64,000 bases of DNA, from assembly GCA_026214975.1 (NCBI GenBank), contig CM047805.1, positions 8,704,463 to 8,768,462 of the forward strand, read 5' to 3'. The position numbers were made by a program, and so were the translations under genes. Numbering within the stretch: position 1 is the first letter of the stretch; each line of letters starts with the position of its first letter. The notes beneath the pieces were generated by a model that saw nothing but the letters and a program-made list of their open reading frames with translations, was not told the DNA's origin and did not search any database. This document shows positions 34,631 through 46,523 of the stretch, one piece after another. This DNA is from Gentiana macrophylla (taxonomy: Eukaryota > Streptophyta > Magnoliopsida > Gentianales > Gentianaceae).

Positions 34631-34849
34631 GTTTTTTTTTGTTTCTGGGGTACTCATCATCTTACATTTTCGCTAAAAGTTCTCACACATGTTCGTTTTT
34701 TTCCTGTTCATTCATTCTTCGAGTGGGGGTTAGGGTTCTTTAAGTTGTATTTCTTGCTTTGAACATGTCGGTTCATGTGTTTGTTTATGTGATTATACTG
34801 AAGCTAAAAGTATCATTTTTCATGACTGAATACAGTTTTTCATAATAGG

Positions 34850-35195
34850 TTCGTTTAGCAAGATATTCAACATTTCAAAGCATAAAGTCGTTGAAGGGCG
34901 ATATGATAAAAGAAACGAAGCTGACTTAGTGGACAGCCATCCTTATAATTCATACGTAAGTATCGAGTTGATCTATCCTTTTTTTTTTTCTGGTATATGT
35001 TGGAAGACACCGGATAAAAGAACATAGTCCAGTTTCATAGTTCACATTACTATGACTGTATGACATTTATTACGTCTTCATTGCTATTTTTTTATTAGGA
35101 CGTTGTGTAGGATGCTTTTGGAGAAATGGAAGACATAGACCGTGCTATTGCATTGACCCTCGTACAAGCAGAACAAGTAGGGAAAAAATGGTGGG
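34850..35195 (+). pseudogene. DA1: DA1-type (ubiquitin-activated LIM peptidase) N-terminal fragment captured in the CACTA element
   Basis: DA1 proteins limit organ growth by cleaving growth regulators. The first piece (to 34955, followed by GTAAGT) reads SFSKIFNISKHKVVEGRYDK RNEADLVD. The second (from 35099 after ...tattag) reads FGEMEDIDRAIALTLVQAEQ VGKKW. These match the DA1 start (MGW.TKIFKGSSHK.SEGRYDGR) and its first ubiquitin-interacting motif (EDIDRAIALSL). The initiator codon appears changed (ATA before GGTTCG) and an in-frame stop lies in piece two. The LIM and peptidase domains are missing. Confidence 0.8.
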
Positions 35196-35199
35196 TCAG

Positions 35200-36050
35200 T
35201 AATCTATCTTTCTAGTAATATGTCAAATTTCATGGGGATTTTGTGGCAAGCTGTAGCATGTGGTATATTAAAAATGTTATGTGGTACTTTGTTTTATGAC
35301 CACTTTAACATTGTAAACCTGAATAATAGCTAAATATGTGATTCCTCTATTTCGAAGGCTACATGACATGGACTAATGATTTCACCTTTGATGCAATTGA
35401 AGAGTTATATGTATTATGGGACTTGGATGGTATCAAGGCCAATAAAAAGTAATTAAAAAGGTCTAGGCTGTTTCATTTGTTATTCTTGTTTTTATCCTTG
35501 ATAGGAACTTGATTTGGCAAGTTGGTTAGAAGATATGGATGGGTTTGAATCTGCATGGTCTCCATAGAGATGCAAGTATGTATTTTAATTTTCCTTTTGT
35601 ACTCAGATCCAAAATGTTGGCATCTTGCTGAATGCTTATATATGAAACACTTATTTATGTTTTGTGCATTTTGTATGGTTCTGCAGCTTATAAAGGAAGA
35701 ATATATATGAAACCATCCAAAAGTCTTAAGAGCAAAAATTGAGCTGATGGTGCTTTGGTGCGGAAGGAAGGTGAGAGGATGTCTACTATCAAAGTGTTTA
35801 TGATTGTAAAACCCTTTGGTTCATTAGTTTTAAGAGTATAAGCAGTGATTAGGTGATTTAAATAATGCTGCCTAGATGAAGGATTTGTAAATTTTACTCA
35901 AATCTTATTTTATACATGAATGTATGTGATGCTTTAATATTTATCAGATAGTGACAGACAACTCTTTGAATTCTATCTCATCCCATGTCAAACCATTTTT
36001 TCATGGTATGTTTGATGAGGGTGGGTTATTTACAAAGTGCAGGATTTAGT
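35200..36050. other. Unassigned interior of the CACTA element
   Basis: Contains exon-like traces (for example ELDLASWLEDMDGFESAWSP at about 35511-35566) that I cannot assign to a family. No transposase motif seen. Confidence 0.35.
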
Positions 36051-36622
36051 GTGGGGTTAATAACCCTATAATGACGGGATTCTTTTGTCATAAATGCATG
36101 ATTTATTGATGGCAAATGTCCCTACAATGAGGGAACTTGTTGTCATTAGTTTGTGCTTTAATGACGGGTAAATGGCCCTATAATGATGATTTTTTTGTCA
36201 TTAAATTGTGTTTTAGTGAAGGGTATTTAACCTTATAATAACGGGAATAGTCGTCGTTAAAAAAATATTAATGACATGAATGTACGGTCGTTAATGTGTA
36301 TTATAATTAATGACGGTAGCCATTTTCTCATCATTGTTTATTTTTACCTAGAGAGACAGTAATAAGGGGGTGATGATGGGAATTTCCCCTCATTAAAAGT
36401 CTTCAATGACGAGAAAATGCCTTTTAATGACGGGAATTCCTCTCATTAAAACCTGATTTTCTAGTAGTGTATGCAGACGAAAATTCATAAGTTTGACAAC
36501 ATCATTAGAAAAAATTTGAGCGTTGAGCTCCCCATTAATACGATTTAGGGTTCTTTGGATTTAGGATCGCAGTCACAAAGATAAATTGGCCCGGATTGAT
36601 TAATATACGAGATCCAAAAATC

Positions 36623-36667
<45 letters not shown>

Positions 36668-36677
36668 TATACATATA

Positions 36678-37638
36678 CAGGCCGGCTCTCGCTTTTTTTG
36701 CTTAACACTGCTCCCGTGGGCGCACAATTGAAATTGTTTTTAAAAACATACTTATTGTTAGATGTTTTTCATAAATAAATATTTTGGTTATCGTTTGCAT
36801 CTGAAATGTTATATACGAATTAATGTTATCGCAACGAACGGGTTCGACTCGCCCGGTCGTGTCGCGGTGGGTCGAGGGGCGCGCTAACTCGTGGGGAGTT
36901 CGGGCAACGCCCCGCTCCTAAACCAATGCATGCATCGATTCATGAAGGATATGCATTTTCGTGATAATGCATTTTCGAATCGATATGTACTTACCCCGTG
37001 TAAGGGTTGCATTCTTTATCCGTGGAATAAATGATAACCCTACCTTTTCGTGCGAGTCACCTCCATTCGCTTATGCAGAGTCTTTGCAACCTATAAAAGC
37101 GCATATGTATGTAGAGCGAAAATTCATAAGTTTGACAACATCATCAGAAAAACTTTGAGTATCATCGGGTTTTTGATTCAAACAAGTCACTGTTTCAATC
37201 AAACACCCTCATTGTATCATTAAAAGAGATTTTCATTTGATCCCTTAGTGACAAATCGTGTGGGACGAAACATCTTTTAAAAGACAACGTTATTAACGTG
37301 TCTTGGAGTTTCTAATTCTCTGTCAAATTCTAAGTACTACATTTTTTCCTACACTTATCGCGTTTTTAACATCCGTAAATGCAAAATATTAATAAAACTT
37401 GTTTGTATGTCTATTTTTTTTTTGGGCCAAGTAAATTTTTTTATTGGACATTTATCGATTGGAGTAAAAAAAAATTGGGCCTTTATCAAAAGAAAAATTA
37501 ACATATTATATTAGGTTGGATCGGATTAAATCTACACGAAACTTTCTTGTCTTTTAGCGAAACATGTATTGTTGGGCCCTGCGATACCGTTGGGCTTAAG
37601 ACCCGGGTCTCGCCGTTCTCACTATAGGGCCGGCCCTG
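36678..37638. mobile_element. hAT-like non-autonomous element, copy 2
   Basis: The left end CAGGCCGGCTCTC and right end (reverse complement CAGGGCCGGCCCTATAG) are hAT-style termini. Flanks TACATATA (36670-36677) and TATATATA (37639-37646) form a 7/8 match for the 8-bp duplication, although the site is AT-repetitive. About 960 bp, no transposase. A GC-rich stretch (36838-36915) is absent from copy 1. Confidence 0.7.
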
Positions 37639-38403
37639 TATATATATAAGGGTTTAAGTATAACAAAATAATTTTTTTTATTTACTTTTGGGTTGCTGTC
37701 CATCACATTGTATTATTTTACTTCACGAATGTTGAATTATGACAGTCAAACGGTGTACATATCGTAAGATTTGTGGCGTAAACTTTATAATATTTATCAA
37801 TAAAAAAAATCATTTTAAATAAGTTTTTTCAATAACAAAAAGGCCTCATATCCAAACCAGGAATATATGATCCTGTATTTTCTAAACATATATATTTTCC
37901 GTACAAAGTATCCTTTTCTTGATGTATATTATATTGTAATGCAAAAAGGATAAGCATTTCATTACCTATTGCAATTGAATAATACCATTGGAATGTATAG
38001 GGTTGGCACATATCCTTCATATCAGCCCAAAGTGGAGTGGAATATATATAGAGACTTATTTAGCATTATTAGTCCTGAAAGCATAAAGCCAAAATTCAGA
38101 AATTTCCATTCATATATTAATAAGGAAAACAAAATGCCATATTTCAAACTTTAACATCACAACGATATAAATAAAATAGACTGATATCCAAGACACCGCA
38201 CAGTTTATTTGTAAATGATGAATTTACTTACGACATTACGCCTTGGAGTGAATAAAAAAAATCGGAAACCACACCGATCTAAACCGAAAATATGTAAACC
38301 ATGGTTTTTGGTTGGTTTTCTTATTGCGAAAAACAAATCCGTGAAAAACAATTTGATTTTAGTTTTCTAAGATAAAAACCGGACAAAACCGGAACCGGAT
38401 ACA

Positions 38404-38406
38404 TAC

Positions 38407-38474
<68 letters not shown>

Positions 38475-38475
38475 G
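38404..38475. repeat. Compound (TA)n(CA)n microsatellite
   Basis: TA units followed by about eleven AC/CA units inside repeat X; a shorter equivalent is at 57948-57995 in repeat Y. Confidence 0.9.
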
Positions 38476-38761
38476 GTGTGTGTATGTATATTCTATTAAT
38501 ATCGACACTATTAATTAAGAGAAATTTTTTATTTGCACTCCACATCAATCCACTCAGATACCACTCTACCATGCACTATAAGTAAACCGAATTTTTGCTA
38601 GTACATTATGAGAATTAATCACCACAGTGAACCAACTTTTCGTCGGTCCCCCTCAATTATCAATAAATGTAAATAACTAATATCTCAGTCCATAATCTAT
38701 TAATACTTCAATCAACTACCTCACACACGTAGTTTGATGCCCATCCTAACAGGACCTATTA

Positions 38762-39340
38762 ATGCACGCCAAGTTGAACAGCAAACTTCCTCAAACAATG
38801 GAAGAGTGCTTAGACATGGCCTATAAACACTGCCAAGGAGAAGAAGCAAATAAGCTCAAAAGAGAGATGGAAAGAGGTGATGCGAAGAAGAACAAATCTG
38901 AAGATAAGTCAGACAAGAAAAGGAAGTCGGTTTGGGATAGAGTAACAGCACCCATCTCAGATCGGGTGGGTATGAAGGGGGCTCTGTAGGACAGAGACTC
39001 CATCCCACTAAACAGATCTCGCGAGTAGGTCCTCGCAATTATGGAAAGAAAGGGGATAACAAAGGCCCCCCACCAATGAGAGGATCCATGGAAAAGAGGG
39101 ATCCTAACAAGTTTTGCAAGTACCACAAAGACAATGGTCATGACTTAGAGCAATGTCGGGATCTGATTAGAGATATCGATGCAGCGGTGATGGAAGGAAA
39201 ACTGGATGAGGTCGTAGATCGGTCCATCAGGCCGAACCACGTGGTCGGCGTGAGTTCAAACATAGGAATAATTACAATGACAGAGATAACAGAGATGAGT
39301 TTCGACGAAGGAGAGACCACTCACCAGACCCTGATGGTCG
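38762..39340 (+). pseudogene. E1 gag, 3' remnant
   Basis: Reads TMEECLDMAYKHCQGEEANK and VWDRVTAPISDRVGMKGAL, which parallel E2 gag (TINECVNVVHRLCQGEEA; VWDRITAPISDRLGKKGAL). A CCHC-like tail follows, FCKYHKDNGHDLEQC. A stop after GAL and further frame changes break it. The N-terminal two thirds of gag are missing. Confidence 0.82.
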
Positions 39341-39341
39341 G

Positions 39342-42300
39342 TTGCATAATCGCACTGTGAACACAATCAATACGATCTCAGGGGGGCCGAACAACACAAG
39401 CAGGAATGAGAGTGAGAGCAGTGGCAGGTCTGCTGCTCTTACTCAATCAGGAAAAAGACGAAGGCTGATGGGGGAAGTAACTTATGGTCCTAAGGACTCA
39501 CTCCCCCTGGTGATAAATAACGAAGGATTGGTCATAGAAGCAGTAATTAATCGCTATCTAACAAAGAGGATTTGTATGGACACATGCAGTGCTGGGAACG
39601 TTCTCTACTATAATGTTTTCAGAGCTATGAGGTTGAAAGATGCCAAACTCACCCCCGTATCGGCTTATTTGTTCGGCTTTGCCGGACCACCAGTACACCC
39701 ACTGGGCATGATTAGGCTCCCAACTACTTTTGGGGAAGGTACTAAGGGCAGGACCCTAATGGTAAATTATGTGGTGGTAAAAGCACCCTCAGCGTACAAT
39801 GTAATCATGGGAAGACCAGCGCTTATTGACCTTCGAGCTGTAATCTCACCAGCTCATGTTAGTATAAAGTTCCCTACACGAGAGGGCTCGGTAGAAATCA
39901 AAGGCGATGTGGAAACAGCCAGGAGCTGTTATACCGCAACAGTAAATGAAAAAATGATGGTTTAGCAAGTAAACATTGAAGGGTTGCTTCCAGAAAACGA
40001 AGAGAACTGTTCATCTGAGGACTAGACAGAGGTTGTTCGTCTATGGGACGATCAAGGTGACTCAACAGTAAATGTTGGGGCATGGATCCCAGCCGCACAC
40101 AATGAATCTCTGATAAATCTTCTCAAAGAATTCAGGGATATATTTGCATGGAAAGCAGAAGACATGCCAGGCTTATCTCCATATCTAGCAGTTCACTAGT
40201 TGAATATAGACCCGAGCAGAAAACCTGTTCGGCAAAAGAAAATGCACTTTGCCTCTGAGCGCATCTCGGAAATTAAGCAAGAAGTGACCAAATTGTTGCA
40301 GACCAACATCATTAAAGAGGTCATATATCCAGAAGTGAACCCAGTGTTGGTCAAGAAACCAGATGGGAGCTGAATGATGTGCGTTGACTTTACTGACCTC
40401 AACAAAGCATGTCCGAAAGATTCTTATGCTTTACCCAAGATTGATCGTCTAGTGAACTCAATAATTGGGTATAAAGTGTTTGCATTCTTAGATGCATATA
40501 AAGGGCATCATCAGATTGCCATGGATCCCCAAGATGCGGAGAAGACTGCCTTCATAACAGAGTTTGGGACGTACTGCTACGTCACTATGCCCTTTGGCTT
40601 GAAGATCGCTGGAGCGACGTATCAAAGGACTGTAAATATAGTTTATGCCGAACGATCGGGCGATGCATGGAGGTGTACGTGGACGACCTTCTAATCAAGA
40701 GCAGGACTCTTGATCAATATTTACAAGATGTCATAGAGGTATTTGAGGTACCAAGGCAAACTCAAATGAAACTTAATCCTAAAAAATGCACATTCAGGGT
40801 CAGATCGGGAAAATTCCTAGGATACATGATATCCAAAGACGGAATTTGAGCAAATCCAGATAAGATCGATGCGTTGAAGACTATGTCACCGCCGAAAGAT
40901 ATCAAAGAGGTACAACGGCTACCAGGAAGGATAGCTGCACTGAATAGGTTTCTCTCCAGATCGGCACAACGTGCCTTACCTTTTTTCAGAATTTTGAGAA
41001 GAGCAAGTCCTTTTCAATGGGATGAGGAAAGCCAGAAGGCCTTTGAAGAACTGAAGTGATACTTGGCCGAACTTCTTACAGTCAAAGATCCTCAGGAAGG
41101 AGAGTCTTTATATGTATACTTGGCAGTATGTGAAGAGGCCTTGAGCGCTGTACTGGTCAAAGAACAAGATAGATAGCAGATATCAGTTTTCTTCATGAGC
41201 AAAGCGCTCTACGGAACAGAGGTCAGATATTCAAACGCAGAGAAATTGGCATTGGAGCATGCCTCTAGGAAGTTAAGACCTTACTTCCAGGCACATCCAA
41301 TCACAGTGATAACTGATCAGCCTTTACAACAAATCCTAGGACGACAAGAAACCTCAGAAAGGTTTGCAAAGTGGGTCGTAAAACTGGCAGAGTACGACAT
41401 TGATTTTAATCCCCGAACTGCCATTAAAGCACAAGCCCTAGTAGACTTCCTAGCGGAAGGAATAACTGTTTGCCTGGAAGACGATCAGCCAAAACAGGAA
41501 GAGAATAAGTGGAATTTATACGTGGATGGTGCAAGAAGCAGAGAAAGAGCAGGGGCAGGTCTCCTGCTCGTCAGTCCACAAGGAGAAGAGTTTCCCTATG
41601 CTTTACGGTTTGGATTTCAAGCCACCAACAATGAAACGGAGTTTGAAGCCTGAATTACAGGGCTCAAATTGGCAGGCAAGCTTGGGGTAGAAAATTTGCA
41701 GGTCTACAGCGATTCACAACTCGTTGTAAATCACATACTCGGGGGAATATGAAGCTAAAGAGGAGCCCATGAAGAAATATCTAACAGGAGCTCGATCTTT
41801 ATTGGAAAAATTCCAACAGTCCAGTCGATCGGATCCCGAATAGAGAATAGAATAGTAGATGCCTATCAAAGATAGCGTTAAACTTTGTGTCAGATAGGAA
41901 AGTATCGGTGGAACTCCTAAAAGAAAGGAGCGACGATCAGAAGATTGTTCAGCCGATCATGCAAGCAGTACGTGGATGGATTCCATTGTGTCCTACCTAA
42001 GAGACAAAATCTTGCCTCAAGACAAGGTCAAGCGAGAAAGATGAAACTCTTAGCGACCAGATACTCGTTGTTCGAGAACGTCCTCTATTGCAGGTCGTAC
42101 ATTGCACCCTGGATTAGATGCGCATCAAGTGAAGAAGGGAACTACCTTCTCAGAGAGATACAGTTTGGAATCTATGGAAATCATCCCGGAGCTCGGACAT
42201 TAGCAAGAAATATAGGTTGTTCGGCTATTATTGGCCTATAATACAACAAGATGCCAAAGACTTGGTGGAAAAATGCAAGTCGTGCGAGGTGCACGATAAT

Positions 42301-43204
42301 CTATCACATCAACCATCTCAAGATATGGTCCCTGTTGTTTCTTTATGACCCTTCGATCAGTGGGGGGTAGAATTGGTGGGACCACTTCCACGAGCTCTCG
42401 GTAACGCCCGATTCCTAATTGTAGCAGTGGACTATTTCACCAAGTGGGTTGAAGTCGAACCACTGACTACCATAACTGGGAAGCAGATACAAAGATTTCT
42501 ATGGAAGAACATAGTATCACAGTGTGGAATCACAAAGATTTTAATCTTAGACAATGAGACTCGGTTCAAGACAAAGCTGTCAAGAATGGTGTGCCGAATC
42601 GCACATTACTCAACACTTCACATCTGCATTGGCTATCCTCAAGCTAATGGGCATGTCGAATAGACTTACAGATAGATTAGAACTGGGCTAAAGAAATGCT
42701 TGGAAGAAGAAGGAGAGAATTGGACCGAGCACTTGCCCAATATCTTGTGGGCATACATAACAACACCAAGCTCGGCCACAGGAGAAACTCCGTTTAGCTT
42801 AGCATACGAATGCGAGGTAGTAATTCCGGCTGAGATCGGCCTACCATCGCCACGAGCGAAGGTTTCATTCTGAAGAACAACAAGTAACCGAGCTCAGGCA
42901 CTTGAAAGATGACCTAGAAGAAACTCGGATTGTGGCCTTCATTAGAATGGCCAAGTATAAACAACGTATATCTCAGTACTACAACTCCCACGTAAAATAC
43001 TCGTATTTTAAAGAAGGAGATCTGATACTTAGAAAGAATGAGGTCAGCAGACAAGGACCTCAAGGAAAACTTGACCCGAACTGGGAAGGCCTAGTATCGG
43101 TGGTCAAGGTGCAGGGAAAAAGATCATATCAGCTGGCTGATGCAAATGGCAGGACCATACCACGCAGCTGGAATGCCTCCAACCTAAGGAAATTTTATGT
43201 CTAG
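39342..43204 (+). pseudogene. E1 pol (protease, RT, RNase H, integrase), decayed
   Basis: The protease region has MDTCSAGNVLYYNVF (DTC in place of DTG/DNG), then NVIMGRPALIDL. RT shows MMCVDFTDLNKACPKDSYAL, TMPFGLKIAGATYQR and catalytic VYVDDLLIKS. A second RNase H follows RT (NLYVDGARSRERAGAGLLLV). Integrase shows VGPLPRALGNARFLIVAVDY FTKW and the second Asp in ILDNETRF, then YPQANGHVE. The frame ends NASNLRKFYV, stop at 43204. At least eight stops or shifts occur. The CVDFTDLNKACPKD block and the extra RNase H are marks of the Tat lineage. Confidence 0.88.
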
Positions 43205-43337
43205 GACAGGTTCCAAACTTTACTTATGAATTATTTATATTCTAAGTTTTATATTTCAATAAGATGTAATTGAACTTCAGTCATTATAAAAAATTCTTGT
43301 TCCGCACATGTGCAATATTCATTTTATGCGATGTATA

Positions 43338-43690
43338 AAAGTTTGCTAAGGACAAACTCAACAAGTCTGCAGGACAGACGAACATAACTGAGCCGCAGTG
43401 CGGACTCGGAAAAGTTTGCCAAGGACAAACTCAACAAGTCTGCAGGACAGACGAACATAACTGAGCCGCAGTGCGGGCTCAGAAAAGTTTGCGAAGGACA
43501 AACTCAACAAGTCTGCAGGACAGACGAACATAACTGAGCCGCATCATGGACTCAAAAAGTTTGCTAAGAACAAACTCAACAAGTCTACAGGACAGACGAT
43601 ATAACTGAGCCGCAGTGCGGACTCGGAAAAGTTTGCTACGGACAAACTCAATAAGTTTGCAGGATAGACGATCTGAATTGACATACGCTC
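43338..43690 (+). repeat. E1 tandem array, five ~73-bp units between pol and the antisense gene
   Basis: Units start at gtttgctaaggacaaactc (43341), then near 43414, 43487, 43559 and 43631, each containing aagtctgcaggacagacg and aactgagccgcagtgcgg. The copies are more alike than the surrounding decayed sequence. Confidence 0.92.
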
Positions 43691-43947
43691 AAAACTGCAA
43701 TACGTTATAAACTTAGAAAGTTTTGATAATCAAACTTTCTAAGTCTCAGTAGAACATTTATCGAGAGATTATAACAAAAGTACATCATTCAAAAGGCAAA
43801 GCATGTAAATGATGTACTTTAGAAACAAGGAACTGATTTATGGAAAATAAAAGGCTAAAGCAAAGCCAAAAAGATATAATAGCATAACTAGTGCCTAAAA
43901 GGCATGTATTGTCAAAAACAAAAGGCAATGGAAAAAGTTGGAGATTA

Positions 43948-46154
43948 TTACAAAATTTTCAAAAGAAAAAATAAAACTACAAGCTTAAGACTCAGCAGAA
44001 GGGTCTTGTTGAGAAAGCTGATCGGATGAAGCACCAAAGGGCTGAGTTGAAGATGCACTGGTTTGACGAGCAGCATGTCTGCAGGAGTACTTAGCCGCCA
44101 GATCTTCACCAGCCTAAAACTCTCTAAGTCTGGATTTATAGACCCTGTTGCTGCCATGTTTGCGAAGTCCCCCATGGGAAGAGTCCCAATGACCAGATCA
44201 GGACACTATGCCTTGGCTTCGTCCACACCCAGAGTGTATCCATGGCCCAAGATTGGGGCAAGTAAAATCTTTAAGACACCAGTAAAGGGATCGGAGCTCT
44301 TGTAATCATGAATAGCTTGGGCGATCTACGCCGGCATCGCAGCTTTGAGCCCTTCCTTCTCAGCTCGGAGTTGTGCCAAGGCCTCATCCTGCTCCAGTCT
44401 CTGCCTGTCGTGATCAACGCCGGCGACCTCTTAGTCCTGCGCACCTTTAGCTCGCTGGGCCTGAAACGATCTTATTCAGATCAGCGATCTGCTGATCCTA
44501 GGCCGTTGAAGCGTCCGTATGTTTTTGACGGCTTGCCGAAAGATCGACGATCCGCTTCTCCAAGGACTTCTTTTAGGAAGAGAAGCTGTTAAGCCTCGTC
44601 AGAACTTCCTTCCCAGCTTTGACAACCTGACAGAGCATCAAGAAGGTCAGTACGGTAAAAAGATAATGACAAAAAGAAGCAAAAGTAAAGGCCAAGCATA
44701 CCATAGTGGCCAAATCCTTGTCTGGCAGCTCCGACATGAAATCGACATGGGGAATGGAGCCCCCCTCCAAATCAGAAATATCCTGATCACCATGATCAGG
44801 CTTGCTCCTCTTTCTTCCAGATCGGGAGCGCACTTGAAGTTGACCCTCTGCCTCACCAGGCTCGGGATCACCAAGGACGATCGAGCTCTCTCATCCCTCT
44901 ATTCATCATTTGTATAGGGCCAGTCAGATCATCCTGTTGGGGACCTTCCTCAGTGCGAAGACCCTCCGGGTTAGCTTCAGGATTCACCAAAGCAGGCTCC
45001 AAGTCGCCACCTGTCCCAGGAGCATCTGGGTTTACGACCTGTTCATTGTGCTCAGGCACAACCTCCTCCTCAAAGGCTTCATAAAAAATAGCTGCAAAGT
45101 CGGCCACTGAAAAAGACAGAAAAGAACAGCGTCAGTACGAACAGAAGGATTGCAAAAGCAATAAACACACGAGAAGAAAAGCCTAAAACAAATAAAAGCA
45201 AGGATAAATTCCTAAAGTTGTCATACTCCACTCGAGTGAGCCGTAGATAGGGATCCGGCTCCGAATCAGCTAGGTGAGCAGCCTCAATCAGCTCTGGGGG
45301 CCACTCTGGAAAATCTAAAAGGACATTGACATTACCAATATCCTCTAACAACTGAGCATCCACCCTAGTGGGGCACACATCAGCCGGAAGTTGGTTGTAG
45401 TTCCATATGTTCAGCTCGGGGTGCCCTCCGTGTCAGATGAAAAGAAGTGGTTTTTCCATTCATGGATATAGGACTTCCCCGTCGAACGAATGGGGACTCC
45501 CCTTCGATGGTCAGTTTGGCGGGGAAAGTAGTGCCACCCGCTGTGATTTCTAACTTTCTTGTGATGGTAGAAGGTCCAAAATAAGTCTACGGAGAATGCT
45601 GTGTCAATACATCTACACCAGATCGTGAACTCGATGATCATCCTAACTTCGTTAGGGGCAATCTGGGCAGATCCCAAATGGTAGTGTTGAAGAACGGCCA
45701 GAAAGGCCGGACAGAAAGAGACCCTAAGACCATAGACGAACTGCTCATTGTACAAAATACAATACCCTGTAGGGGGCTGATGAGCATATAAGTTCGAAAC
45801 CCCGGGGAGACAGGGAGAATACTGGTCTATATCTATGTTATATTGGTTACAGATCTGGAGGATATCATCATGTTTAAGTTTGGATCTTACCCCAAAACAG
45901 CCTATGGTTGACCTAGCAGTCATGTGGGCTCTAATACTTTGATTCAAAGAAGTAAAACTGAATCTGGAAGGGGTCCTAGAAGGATTGACAGACTGGGGAT
46001 ATACCACTAACTGCTCGGTTTCACTACGACCAGGAACAGGGTTAGAAAAAAGGACCTCTAATTGAACCCTAGATTGATGAACCTCTACCTCAGACTCGGA
46101 TTGGGATTCAAATTCCCTTTCGATTGAACTACTAGTTGCAGTTATATCCCTCAT
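43948..46154 (-). pseudogene. E1 antisense gene (putative gypsy-type transposon protein, PF04195-like) with introns
   Basis: Read opposite to gag-pol. It starts MRDITATSSSIEREFESQSE at 46154 and carries a conserved block, QFVYGLRVSFCPAFLAVLQH YHLGSAQIAPNEVRMIIEF, typical of the plant 'putative gypsy type transposon' family. An acidic region follows (45107-44868), then a predicted intron at 44701-44627 with donor GTATGC, branch-like TACTGAC and acceptor CTGTCAG. The C-terminus (near 44200-43985) is alike in position to that of E2. The block at 45411-45080 is out of frame, so it is at least partly broken. Function is unknown. Confidence 0.68.
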
Positions 46155-46523
46155 TAACTGGGAGAAATAGAGAATGAAGAAGTATAGAAGAAAAAGAGAA
46201 ATGCAGAATCGGAGAAAAGAATTTGCTTACTTGTGAAAACGCAAAGTGTCTCGAGGATTTGGAGTCTTCAATTTGATGGCGAAAATATGAAGTGGGATCG
46301 TCTGAATGAAAAGACGTGGGTTATAACCCTCAAGACCTGTAAACGACGTCAGTTACAGGAAAAAGGGAAAGACGCCTCGGTTCCCGGGAAAGCAATTATG
46401 ACCTATTAAATAGGTTGCCACCTGGCAGTTAGTGAATTCAAAACGCGAGTTCGGACAAGTTCGGCCGAACAGCACTGGCACAGATCTGACCAAGAAAAAG
46501 CAAGACCAGATATGAGGGGCTTA

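Larger units (their letters stand above)
29054..36469. mobile_element. Non-autonomous CACTA (EnSpm) element carrying host gene fragments
   Basis: The left terminus CACTACAAGAAAAGTGATTT and the right terminus (reverse complement CACTACTAGAAAATCAGGTT) are CACTA-type inverted repeats. They are flanked by the 3-bp duplication TAT (29051-29053 and 36470-36472). Subterminal regions hold many short repeats of the type taatgacgggaat and its complement (29070-29240; 36060-36460), as expected for transposase binding. No transposase frame is recognisable in 7.4 kb. Instead the interior carries fragments of four host genes plus unassigned exon-like and leader-like pieces. Confidence 0.92.
28672..36527. 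mobile_element. hAT-like repeat, copy 1, split by the CACTA element
   Basis: 28672-29053 plus 36473-36527 form one repeat that aligns with 36678-37150. Shared blocks include aaggccggcc/caggccggct, ttaaaaacatactta, aataaatattttggttatcg, gaaggatatgcattttcg, gataaccctaccttttc and gaaaattcataagtttgaca. The right half of the element is missing in this copy. The CACTA element lies between. Confidence 0.7.
36528..38757. repeat. Direct repeat X (~1.2 kb), interrupted by a hAT-like element
   Basis: 36528-36677 plus 37639-38757 align with repeat Y (47252-48062 plus 57847-58255). Shared blocks include ctccccattaatacgattta at the start, tgacagtcaaacggt, attcagaaatttccattcat, aaaccgaaaatatgtaaac and catcctaacaggaccta at the end. 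The interruptions differ: hAT-like in X, the E2 retrotransposon in Y. X and Y bracket E1. Confidence 0.85.

Noticed and set aside
34475..34762. Independent 95-codon protein
   Set aside because: It is one exon of the oxidosqualene cyclase fragment read on into its intron.
44308..44917. Plus-strand frames of 94 and 132 codons in E1
   Set aside because: Shadows of the antisense gene; no domain and atypical composition.
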